From assembly GCA_030632625.1 (NCBI GenBank), contig DAOVUK010000255.1:1-5597 (forward strand): 5,597 nt of DNA. Direction: 5' to 3'. The notes below the pieces were generated by a model, which was given only the letters and a program-made list of their open reading frames with translations, made no database searches and was not told the origin of the DNA. This document shows, piece after piece, positions 1-5,597 of this stretch. Source of the DNA: Gammaproteobacteria bacterium. Its GTDB lineage: Bacteria > Pseudomonadota > Gammaproteobacteria > GRL18. Position 1 is the stretch's first letter. Every line of letters starts with the position of its first letter. A program made the position numbers and the translations under genes.

Positions 1-1031
1 ACATCGGGTAATCGCTTAAGATCGTTGTGCAGTAATAGTAGGGTGTTATCAATCAATTCTGATAATTGAATCGGCTCGATAACAAAATCCTGCTGCCGGC
101 CAAAATCTTTTAAGGCATTGACAATTTTATGTGCCCTCATGGTTTCACTATCAATTTGTTCCAGCCAGTCCGTTAACAGGTCATGATCAGCAGTATCCAG
201 TTCTTCCTTTAATAATTGACAAGATGAAAGCACATTGCCCAGAGGATTATTGAGTTCATGAGCAACACCCGAAATAAGAACACCCAGTGATGCCAGTTTT
301 TCAGTATGCAATAGCCTTTTTTTTCGTAAATCCAATTCATAAAGCATGCGGTTAAAGGCAACCGTGAAAGCGATAACTTCCTGTTCATTACTATCGACTT
401 TAAGCTGATCAAATTGTCCTTGAGCAATGGGTTCCAGCTTATTTTCAAGATCCCTCAAAGGTTTTACAACCAGATTACTGAGTCGATAACCAATAAATAC
501 TGTAATCAAAGCGCTAATAAAAATAGCACTGGCTAAAGTCCACTGTGTCGTATTTAATGATTGCAGTAGATATCCTCTTTCTAGCGAAGCAAATTTATCA
601 GCAATAAGTGAGAGCTTATGTCCCAATGGCCGAATAGCACTGGCAATATCTTCTTCTTGCTGCAATCGTTCCCATTGTTCCCAGTACCTCGTCAGAAGGA
701 TTTGATAATTGCTTAATAACTGTTGCAGATCATCTAAATCAAGCATAGAACTGAGACGTAAAAAACTGTCATGATTCTTATTTAAATTACTAATGGCTTT
801 CTGGGTAAAGAGAAGAATGTTTTCCAGTTCATTTTTATTATGATAGAGAAATAGATTCTTTTCATGACGCCTCATTTCAAGAATATCATCTTTAAAGTTG
901 GATATTACAACACCTTCTTTTACCTGTTGTTGTAAATAGAGCAGGTTAAAAAAAGCGAATAGACAAAGTAACACAATAAATATTGCCAGCAGATAGAAAG
1001 CTCGTGAGGTTTTATGTCTGATACTATTCAT
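1..1031 (-). CDS. Membrane sensor histidine kinase, N-terminal part (runs off left edge)
   Basis: Reading leftward from the ATG at 1031-1029 gives 343 open codons with no stop, so the gene continues beyond the window. Residues 11-33 form a first membrane segment. Residues 34-162 are a mainly helical, presumably periplasmic sensor region, which includes an EKNLFLY stretch (58-64) reminiscent of four-helix-bundle sensor domains. Residues 164-186 form a second membrane segment. A HAMP-like linker follows (about 184-236), then a HisKA dimerisation domain with the H-box SGVAHELNNPLG; the phospho-acceptor is His258. The N, G1 and G2 boxes of the ATPase domain are not in the window. An in-frame TAA two codons upstream fixes this ATG as the first possible start; AAAGG lies only 3 nt from it. 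The H-box style is common in kinases paired with NtrC-type sigma-54 activators, so such a response regulator may lie next door. The signal sensed is unknown. The gene is divergent from the Usp/transporter genes and shares their control region. Confidence 0.93.
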   Translation of the reverse strand, partial: MNSIRHKTSRAFYLLAIFIVLLCLFAFFNLLYLQQQVKEGVVISNFKDDILEMRRHEKNLFLYHNKNELENILLFTQKAISNLNKNHDSFLRLSSMLDLDDLQQLLSNYQILLTRYWEQWERLQQEEDIASAIRPLGHKLSLIADKFASLERGYLLQSLNTTQWTLASAIFISALITVFIGYRLSNLVVKPLRDLENKLEPIAQGQFDQLKVDSNEQEVIAFTVAFNRMLYELDLRKKRLLHTEKLASLGVLISGVAHELNNPLGNVLSSCQLLKEELDTADHDLLTDWLEQIDSETMRAHKIVNALKDFGRQQDFVIEPIQLSELIDNTLLLLHNDLKRLPD

Positions 1032-1056
1032 AAGCCTTTAGCCGAAATAAGACGAA

Positions 1057-1083
1057 GCAGGATGTTTTTTTGCTTCATCCTGC
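1057..1083. repeat. Inverted repeat in the kinase leader, with an alternative pairing
   Basis: GCAGGATG (1057-1064) and CATCCTGC (1076-1083) form a perfect 8-bp stem with an 11-nt loop that is T-rich on the plus strand. GAAGCA (1054-1059) can instead pair with TGCTTC (1070-1075), and the two stems share bases, so they exclude each other. The element lies about 25 nt before the kinase start and so would fall in its mRNA leader. On neither strand does a clear T-tract follow the stem, so it is not a standard intrinsic terminator. A role as leader structure or operator is possible but unproven. Confidence 0.5.
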
Positions 1084-1096
1084 GGGAAATTCCAAT

Positions 1097-1103
1097 TGTT
1101 GCA
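1097..1103. promoter_or_regulatory. Lone TGTTGCA half-site
   Basis: TGTTGCA matches the half-site seen in the three dyads further right (TGWTDCA). The expected inverted partner after a 3-nt spacer is absent: CAAAATA stands where a TGNAACA-like arm would be. It could be a degenerate fourth activator site nearer the kinase gene, or a chance match. Confidence 0.25.
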
Positions 1104-1145
1104 TATCAAAATAGTCTTCGCAAATATCAATTTTAAGCACCCGAA

Positions 1146-1171
1146 ACCCTGTTTCATTTTTGCAACAGGGT
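1146..1171. promoter_or_regulatory. Candidate activator-binding dyad 1 (upstream activating site)
   Basis: The core is TGTTTCA (1150-1156), a TTTT spacer, then TGCAACA (1161-1167); the arms match at 6 of 7 positions. Outer bases extend the symmetry to perfect 8-bp arms, ACCCTGTT (1146-1153) and AACAGGGT (1164-1171). Its centre lies about 180 bp upstream of the predicted sigma-54 transcription start, in the usual range for NtrC-family activator sites. No T-tract follows on either strand, which argues against a terminator. The protein that binds it is inferred, not known. Confidence 0.6.
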
Positions 1172-1187
1172 GATGCATTTTGAAACA
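1171..1187. promoter_or_regulatory. Candidate activator-binding dyad 2
   Basis: TGATGCA (1171-1177), a TTT spacer and TGAAACA (1181-1187) form an imperfect dyad with arms matching at 5 of 7 positions. Both arms fit the half-site of the neighbouring dyads. Its centre is about 20 bp, close to two helical turns, from that of dyad 1, so two dimers could bind side by side on the same face of the DNA. Such paired sites are typical of NtrC-type enhancers. It lies about 160 bp upstream of the predicted transcription start. Confidence 0.5.
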
Positions 1188-1235
1188 CCGCCTATAAGCA
1201 ATTATATCAGTAGATTAGAATAAAATTATTATCTG

Positions 1236-1252
1236 TGTTACAAACTGCAACA
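1236..1252. promoter_or_regulatory. Candidate activator-binding dyad 3
   Basis: TGTTACA (1236-1242), an AAC spacer and TGCAACA (1246-1252) form a dyad with arms matching at 6 of 7 positions. The right arm is identical to that of dyad 1. The layout resembles the TTGCA-N3-TGCAA sites known for the NtrC-family regulator LuxO, with one mismatch, but this does not identify the regulator here. It lies roughly 95 bp upstream of the predicted sigma-54 transcription start. Confidence 0.55.
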
Positions 1253-1314
1253 CTCCTTTTGTTAGCTTCTTAATTTTAGTTTGATATAACAGCAAGTTAG
1301 ATGATTTTTACTGG

Positions 1315-1330
1315 TGGCACAATACTTGCT
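1315..1330 (+). promoter_or_regulatory. Sigma-54 (RpoN) promoter for the usp-permease-antiporter genes
   Basis: TGGCAC-N5-TTGCT matches the -24/-12 consensus (TGGCAC-N5-TTGCW) at every defined position. The invariant GG (1316-1317) and GC (1328-1329) are separated by exactly 10 bp, as sigma-54 holoenzyme requires. Transcription should begin near 1341, leaving a leader of about 37 nt before the ATG at 1378. Sigma-54 promoters need an ATP-hydrolysing enhancer-binding protein, and three candidate dyads lie upstream. Placement directly ahead of a gene in the correct orientation makes a chance match unlikely. Confidence 0.85.
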
Positions 1331-1377
1331 CTATTAGAAATATTAATTAATAATTCATAATATTAAGGTATTTCAAA

Positions 1378-1899
1378 ATGAATAAGATATTAGACACTAT
1401 ATTAAATGGTTTATCTGCACAATATGCAGGTGAATATTTATCCTCAGCAGATAAAGTACAGACACTCAATGATCGTCCTCTTAAACACCGAGTGATTGTT
1501 TCTTCACCTCAAACCAATGTCATTCCGGCAAATGAATTGAAGCATGAAAAAAGGCATATTGCCATGTTGTGTAATGATGCGACCAATCAGAATGTGATTA
1601 ATTATGTATTGGGCAATGCCAACGATTGTTCAGTCGACATTTTATATCACGGTATTCATAAAACTGTTGATGCAGGCTCATTTTATACACAGGCACGTAA
1701 TAGTTTTTCTGACAATCATGTTGATGTCAGCATTGTGAAGCTGATTAATGACTCTATTGATGAGGTTAAAGATTATTTAATGAGTCACCGCTCTCTACAA
1801 TATCTGGTCACTGATTCACATGATCAGTTAATGAGCTCATTTTTAAGTAACAAAACCATTACCCGACAGCTCCAGATCCCTATTGTATTAATCAATTAA
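1378..1899 (+). CDS. UspA-fold (universal stress protein-like) protein
   Basis: This 173-residue soluble protein has the alternating strand/helix pattern of a universal stress protein. Strands appear at about 60-66 (HIAMLCN), 85-91 (SVDILYH), 116-121 (VDVSIV), 140-146 (LQYLVTD) and 168-173 (IPIVLI), with helices between. The last strand, ending in IPIVLI, is the typical UspA terminus. The G-x2-G-x9-G(S/T) ATP-binding motif, expected after strand 4, is absent (DSHDQLMSSF there), so it is probably not an ATP-binding Usp. A leader of about 55 residues precedes the fold and has no signal peptide or membrane segment. The start is supported by TAAGGT (AAGG at 1365-1368), 9 nt before the ATG. It is the first gene after the sigma-54 promoter, and the permease gene follows 46 bp later. 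It may regulate or respond to the downstream transporters, but that is inference. The family call rests on the fold pattern, not on strong motifs. Confidence 0.75.
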   Translation: MNKILDTILNGLSAQYAGEYLSSADKVQTLNDRPLKHRVIVSSPQTNVIPANELKHEKRHIAMLCNDATNQNVINYVLGNANDCSVDILYHGIHKTVDAGSFYTQARNSFSDNHVDVSIVKLINDSIDEVKDYLMSHRSLQYLVTDSHDQLMSSFLSNKTITRQLQIPIVLIN

Positions 1900-1945
1900 T
1901 ACCGTTTAAAAATTGAAGATTAGCTTTAAAAGAAAGAGAGATTAG

Positions 1946-3910
1946 ATGAAAGATAAGATAAAAGCACAAAAAAAGAATATCATTGCGGGTGTTATTTTTT
2001 TAGCCATGGCTCTGTTTATGGCAACTATTGTTCCTACCATTCAAATGTCCTGGGTCATGGGATTATTGCTCCTGACTATTTATTTATTTGCTTTTGAAGT
2101 ACTTGATGTGGATGTCACTGCAATATCTATTATGGTGCTGCTGGGTTTATCGACTTTGTTTGCACCGATTATGGGACTTGAAACGGGGCTGGTATCTACT
2201 GATAAACTGTTCAATGGTTTTTCAAGTAATGCTGTTATGTCAATTATTGCGGTGATGATTATTGGCGCAGGTTTGGACAAAACAGGTATTATGAGCAAGG
2301 TTGCTGCATTTATTCTGGATGTGGGTGGTACCTCAGAAAAGCGTATCATCCCCATTGTTTCCAGTACTGTCGGTTTTATCTCATCATTTATGCAAAATGT
2401 TGGTGCAGCAGCACTCTTTATTCCTGTTGTCAGTCGAATTTCCGCTCGTTCCGGATTGCCTATGTCCAGGCTGCTCATGCCCATGGGCTTTTGTGCTATT
2501 TTAGGCGGTACGGTCAGCATGGTGGGCTCCTCACCATTGATACTTTTGAATGATTTAATTTTAACCTCTAATCATGCTTTGCCTGAGGCACAACAAATGG
2601 AAACCTGGGGACTATTTTCAGTCACGCCTGTTGGTCTGGCATTAGTTTTCACAGGGATTATTTATTTTGTTTTAGCGGGTCGTTTTGTGTTACCAAAAAT
2701 GAGTGACAAAGCTGATGCCAATAAAGCCACTAATACCATGGACTATTTTCAAAACGTTTACGGCATTGATTATGCTTTGTATGAAATTATTGTACCTGCA
2801 GAGAGTCCATTAGTGGGTCATGTCTTAAATGATATTGAATCTGATGAGCACATTCGAATCATTGCAGCAATTAAAGGTAATACCAAAGATGTCACTATTG
2901 GCCCCAACGGTGTGGCCAGAGATTATACCATTGAAGCCCATACAATTTTGGGTGTATTGGCAACTGATGAGCATGTTAAAGAATTTGCCCATGATTATTC
3001 TCTGGATGTAAAAGATAATCTAAAATTTTTCTCAGAAACATTGTCATCATCCCGTTCAGGTGTTGCTGAAGTAGTCATTCCACCCGGCTCTCAATTAATT
3101 GATAAATCAGCGCGTGATGTCTGGTTAAGAAAAACTTATGGTCTTGCCATGGTCGCATTGCACCGGGAAGGTGAAACTTTGGGAACAGGTGAAGGTATTC
3201 GTGACCTGCCTTTCCAGGCAGGTGATACTTTAGTGGTTCATACTTTATGGAATAATCTGGATCGCATTGTTAAAGATAAAAACTTTGTTGTTGTTACCAC
3301 TGAATACCCTCATGAGGAAACCCGCCCACATAAGGTGGGCTGGGCAGGTTTGTTCTTTGCTATTGCTTTATCCCTGGTGTTATTTACTGATCTGAAATTA
3401 TCTGTTGCCCTGTTAACAGGTGCTATTGGTATGGTTTTATCCGGTGTGCTTAAAATTGATGAGGCTTATGAAGCTGTTTCATGGAAAACAGTTTTTCTTC
3501 TGGCCAGCTTGATCCCTCTGGGTCTGGCAGTAGAAACATCAGGCACTGCCGGCTGGATTGCTGAGCAAACGTTAAAAGTGGTGGGTGATCAGCCAATTTG
3601 GGTCATTCAGACTTCTATTGCCATATTAGCCACATTTTTTACTCTGGTGATGTCCAATGTCGGTGCCACTGTATTATTAGTGCCTCTGGCCGTTAATATT
3701 GCTCTGGGTGTTGAAGGCGCTAATCCTGCAGTGTTTGCCTTAACGGTTGCTATTGCCACGTCCAACTCATTTCTGATCCCAACCCATCAGGTGAATGCAC
3801 TCATTATGGGGCCTGGCGGCTATAAGGTCCCTGATTTTATGAAAGCGGGCGGCATTATGACCCTGTTATTTTTAGTGGTCATGATGATAATGATGACACT
3901 TGTTTTTTAG
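1946..3910 (+). CDS. SLC13/DASS-type permease with two internal RCK_C (TrkA-C) domains
   Basis: This 654-residue inner-membrane carrier belongs to the IT superfamily. The N-terminal membrane half (about 12-250) contains FSSNAVMSIIAVMIIGAGLDKTG-like family sequence (92-114), the hairpin motif QNVGAAALFIP (150-160) and GGTVSMVGSSPLILLND (187-203). A cytosolic insert (about 251-460) holds two RCK_C/TrkA-C-like domains, roughly 270-352 and 365-450; the second has the typical IPPGSQLIDKSARD and LPFQAGDTLVV elements. The C-terminal membrane half (about 464-654) repeats the fold, with SNVGATVLLVP (570-580) and SNSFLIPTHQVNALIMGPGGY (606-626). RCK_C domains usually bind small ligands and gate transport. 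Relatives move di/tricarboxylates or sulfate, but the substrate cannot be told here. Both repeat motifs read NVGA rather than the classical SNT of dicarboxylate carriers. The start has a purine-rich site (AGAGAG, 1935-1940) 5 nt upstream. It follows the Usp gene closely, as in an operon. Confidence 0.88.
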   Translation: MKDKIKAQKKNIIAGVIFLAMALFMATIVPTIQMSWVMGLLLLTIYLFAFEVLDVDVTAISIMVLLGLSTLFAPIMGLETGLVSTDKLFNGFSSNAVMSIIAVMIIGAGLDKTGIMSKVAAFILDVGGTSEKRIIPIVSSTVGFISSFMQNVGAAALFIPVVSRISARSGLPMSRLLMPMGFCAILGGTVSMVGSSPLILLNDLILTSNHALPEAQQMETWGLFSVTPVGLALVFTGIIYFVLAGRFVLPKMSDKADANKATNTMDYFQNVYGIDYALYEIIVPAESPLVGHVLNDIESDEHIRIIAAIKGNTKDVTIGPNGVARDYTIEAHTILGVLATDEHVKEFAHDYSLDVKDNLKFFSETLSSSRSGVAEVVIPPGSQLIDKSARDVWLRKTYGLAMVALHREGETLGTGEGIRDLPFQAGDTLVVHTLWNNLDRIVKDKNFVVVTTEYPHEETRPHKVGWAGLFFAIALSLVLFTDLKLSVALLTGAIGMVLSGVLKIDEAYEAVSWKTVFLLASLIPLGLAVETSGTAGWIAEQTLKVVGDQPIWVIQTSIAILATFFTLVMSNVGATVLLVPLAVNIALGVEGANPAVFALTVAIATSNSFLIPTHQVNALIMGPGGYKVPDFMKAGGIMTLLFLVVMMIMMTLVF

Positions 3911-3940
3911 GACTTTAGGCAATCTACTTAAATTTCTACC

Positions 3941-3978
3941 TTTATACTGATCGGTGAAGCAACACCGATCAGTATAAA
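3941..3978. repeat. Perfect 16-bp inverted repeat between permease and antiporter genes
   Basis: TTTATACTGATCGGTG (3941-3956) and its exact complement (3963-3978) flank a 6-nt loop, AAGCAA. The RNA would form a strong hairpin with a GC-rich upper half and AU-rich base. It starts 30 nt after the permease stop codon and ends 19 nt before the antiporter start. No T-tract follows on either strand, so it is not a classic intrinsic terminator. It may act as a partial terminator, a 3'-end stabiliser of the upstream message, or a control on antiporter translation; a protein operator is less likely given the long arms and short loop. Confidence 0.75.
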
Positions 3979-3997
3979 ATATCAATTAAATTATTAT

Positions 3998-5458
3998 GTG
4001 ACTATTATGACTCTATTAAAAAATAAACCATTTCAAATTTCTTTAGTTGTACTTCTCTTTCTCTTAATTCCTCTTCAACTATTTGCGGCAGAAGCTGGAG
4101 GAGGGCATGAACCAATGGATCTCACTGCCAGTTCTATTGGCTTTATTTCTCTGTTTATATTTATGATGGCCTATTTTTTTGTTATGGCAGAAGAATTTAC
4201 TCATTTGCGTAAATCCAAACCCGTTATTTTAGCGGCTGGTATTATCTGGGGCATGATCGGCTGGGTTTATATGGACCACGGTATGTCTGAACTGGCAGAA
4301 CATGCTGTTCGCCATAACTTTCTGGAATATTCAGAACTGATGTTATTCTTATTAGTAGCCATGACTTATATTAACGGCATGGAAGAACGTCGGGTTTTTG
4401 ATGCACTGCGCTCATGGTTGATCCGTAAAGGTTTTTCTTTTCGTCAGCTTTTCTGGTTAACGGGCATACTGGCCTTCTTTATCTCTCCAGTTGCTGATAA
4501 TCTGACGACTGCATTGCTCATGTGTGCCGTTGTTTTGGCTGTGGGTGGGACCAATACCCGTTTTGTCTCAATTGCCTGTATTAATATTGTTGTGGCTGCA
4601 AATGCGGGTGGTGCATTTAGCCCCTTTGGTGATATTACGACATTAATGGTCTGGCAAAAAGGCATGGTTGATTTCTGGGGATTCTTTGCTTTGTTTATAC
4701 CATCTGTGGTTAATTTTGTAGTACCTGCTGCCATTATGCATTTTGCCATTCCTAATGAAAATCCCGCAGCATCAGATGAAGTCGTTACCATGAAGCGTGG
4801 TGCAAAACGTATTATCGCACTTTTTTTAATGACCATTGTAACGGCTGTGAGTTTTCACAATTTCCTTGGTCTGCCTCCCGTTATTGGAATGCTGACAGGT
4901 TTAAGTTATCTTCAGTTCCTCGGTTATTATCTAAAGAAAACTAAGCACAGATGTATTGCCCATGAACAACGCTATCGTGATGAACAGTCTGATGAAGAAA
5001 ATATAGGTGAATTTGTTGCATTTGATGTTTTTAAGCCCGTAGCAAAAGCAGAATGGGATACATTGTTTTTCTTCTATGGTGTTGTTTTATGTGTCGGTGG
5101 ACTGGGTTTTCTTGGTTATTTGTCCATGGCTTCTGAGCTGATGTATAATCAGTGGGGTGCAACTAACGCCAATATTGCCGTGGGTGTTTTATCGGCTATA
5201 GTCGATAACATCCCTGTGATGTTCGCTGTGTTAACAATGAATCCTGACATGTCAACAGGTCAGTGGCTGTTAGTCACCATGACTGCTGGTGTCGGTGGTT
5301 CCTTATTATCCATAGGCTCGGCTGCAGGTGTCGCTTTAATGGGGCAGGCCAGAGGTCAATATACTTTTTTTGGTCATCTAAAATGGGCTCCGGCAATTGC
5401 GCTAGGGTATGCTGCCAGTATCGGGACGCATATGTGGATAAATAGCTCACTATTTTAA
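3998..5458 (+). CDS. nhaD: NhaD-family Na+/H+ antiporter
   Basis: This 486-residue inner-membrane protein exchanges Na+ (often also Li+) for H+, for sodium and pH homeostasis. Family hallmarks are clear: SPVADNLTTALLM (163-175, with Asp167-Asn168), NAGGAFSPFGDITTLM (202-217) and SAIVDNIPVMFA (399-410, with Asp403-Asn404). SIGSAAGVALMGQARGQYTFFGH (438-460) and a tail ending THMWINSSLF are also NhaD-like. A hydrophobic N-terminus (11-30) ending LFA-AEA looks like a cleavable signal peptide, as in other NhaD proteins; the remainder has about a dozen membrane segments. A charged cytosolic loop spans about 312-352. Length is normal for the family. The start is uncertain: GTG at 3998 or ATG at 4007 (three codons later), neither with a clear Shine-Dalgarno sequence. 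It lies 87 bp after the permease, beyond a strong hairpin, and is probably co-transcribed from the sigma-54 promoter at least in part; no separate promoter is evident. Confidence 0.95.
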   Translation: MTIMTLLKNKPFQISLVVLLFLLIPLQLFAAEAGGGHEPMDLTASSIGFISLFIFMMAYFFVMAEEFTHLRKSKPVILAAGIIWGMIGWVYMDHGMSELAEHAVRHNFLEYSELMLFLLVAMTYINGMEERRVFDALRSWLIRKGFSFRQLFWLTGILAFFISPVADNLTTALLMCAVVLAVGGTNTRFVSIACINIVVAANAGGAFSPFGDITTLMVWQKGMVDFWGFFALFIPSVVNFVVPAAIMHFAIPNENPAASDEVVTMKRGAKRIIALFLMTIVTAVSFHNFLGLPPVIGMLTGLSYLQFLGYYLKKTKHRCIAHEQRYRDEQSDEENIGEFVAFDVFKPVAKAEWDTLFFFYGVVLCVGGLGFLGYLSMASELMYNQWGATNANIAVGVLSAIVDNIPVMFAVLTMNPDMSTGQWLLVTMTAGVGGSLLSIGSAAGVALMGQARGQYTFFGHLKWAPAIALGYAASIGTHMWINSSLF

Positions 5459-5502
5459 TCTCGTTTATAAATAATGAGCATACATTTAATATTAAAAATC
5501 CA

Positions 5503-5597
5503 ATGAAGAAATCAAACGTCAGTATCGGCTTAACTAATCCCAAAAGTCCGGAAAATGTAGCATCTGTAATGCGCGCTGCGGGTAACTTTCAAGTCGA
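5503..5597 (+). CDS. SpoU/TrmH-family RNA methyltransferase, N-terminal fragment (runs off right edge)
   Basis: Only 31 codons are present. They read VSIGLTNPKSPENVASVMRAAGNF after a short MKKSN start. The pattern L-x-N-P-x-(N/S)P-x-N-(V/I)-x-(A/S)-x-(M/L)-R-A-A-x-x-(F/Y) is characteristic of the N-terminus of SpoU/TrmH (SPOUT) enzymes, which 2'-O-methylate ribose in tRNA or rRNA using S-adenosylmethionine. The AdoMet-binding knot lies beyond the window, so the target RNA cannot be named. The ATG at 5503 is the first canonical start after an in-frame stop at 5443-5445, but no convincing Shine-Dalgarno sequence precedes it. It follows the antiporter by 44 bp with no visible terminator, so readthrough is possible, although its function looks unrelated to the transport genes. 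Confidence 0.82.
   Translation, partial: MKKSNVSIGLTNPKSPENVASVMRAAGNFQV

Noticed and set aside
209..448. 79-codon minus-strand frame overlapping the kinase
   Set aside because: It lies in a different frame from the kinase, which carries an unmistakable H-box through the same region. A shadow frame.
1104..1133. Sigma-70-like promoter for the kinase on the minus strand (TTGATA, 17-bp spacer, GATATG)
   Set aside because: The -35 matches 5 of 6 positions but the -10 only 3 of 6. In AT-rich sequence this is not distinguishable from chance.
1146..1171. Dyad 1 as an intrinsic terminator
   Set aside because: The stem is only 8 bp with a 10-nt loop, no T-run follows on either strand, and no gene ends there: both flanking genes start outward from this region.
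1274..1286. Possible IHF site between the dyads and the sigma-54 promoter
   Set aside because: The minus strand has the TATCAA core at 1286-1281, well placed to bend DNA between enhancer and promoter, but the TTR part of the consensus is AAA here. Too weak to annotate.
2080..2520. Long open frame on the minus strand inside the permease gene
   Set aside because: It is antisense to well-conserved transporter sequence, and its translation is low-complexity with no recognisable domain. A shadow frame.
4444..4836. Open frame on the minus strand inside the antiporter gene
   Set aside because: It lies opposite the conserved NhaD motifs, with no plausible protein features. A shadow frame.
5459..5502. 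Terminator after the antiporter
   Set aside because: The 44-bp gap is AT-rich but contains no stem-loop with a T-tract.
1..5597. CRISPR arrays, insertion sequences, tRNA or rRNA genes
   Set aside because: No direct-repeat array, transposase or terminal inverted repeats, or tRNA/rRNA-like sequence was seen on either strand.

Overview
The window comes from an AT-rich proteobacterial chromosome. A gammaproteobacterium, probably marine or from a saline habitat, fits best: there is a NhaD-type Na+/H+ antiporter, a sigma-54 promoter and a SpoU/TrmH-family methyltransferase gene. This placement is inference, and I cannot name a genus.

Layout. Positions 1-1031 (minus strand) hold the N-terminal two-thirds or so of a membrane sensor histidine kinase whose ATPase domain lies off the left edge. 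A divergent control region (1032-1377) separates it from a rightward gene set. That set is a small UspA-fold protein (1378-1899), a 654-residue SLC13-type permease with two cytosolic RCK_C/TrkA-C-like domains (1946-3910), and a NhaD-family Na+/H+ antiporter (3998-5458). The first codons of a SpoU/TrmH-family RNA methyltransferase (from 5503) run off the right edge.

The most informative part is the control region. It carries a full-consensus sigma-54 (RpoN) promoter, TGGCAC-N5-TTGCT, at 1315-1330. Upstream are three related dyads of the form TGWTDCA-N3/4-(inverse), at 1150-1167, 1171-1187 and 1236-1252, plus a lone half-site at 1097-1103. They sit roughly 95-185 bp upstream of the predicted transcription start, where NtrC-type activators normally bind. 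The adjacent kinase has the H-box style common in kinases paired with NtrC-type activators. The simplest model is a membrane two-component system, with its response regulator probably off the left edge, that drives a sigma-54-dependent stress-protein/permease/antiporter operon. The promoter and dyads are visible in the sequence; the regulatory link is inference.

The two transporters both belong to the ion-transporter (IT) superfamily and are separated by a perfect 16-bp inverted repeat with a 6-nt loop (3941-3978). It lacks a T-tract and may set the relative expression of the antiporter. The antiporter has a GTG start with no clear Shine-Dalgarno sequence, overlapping an AUG-UGA start-stop.
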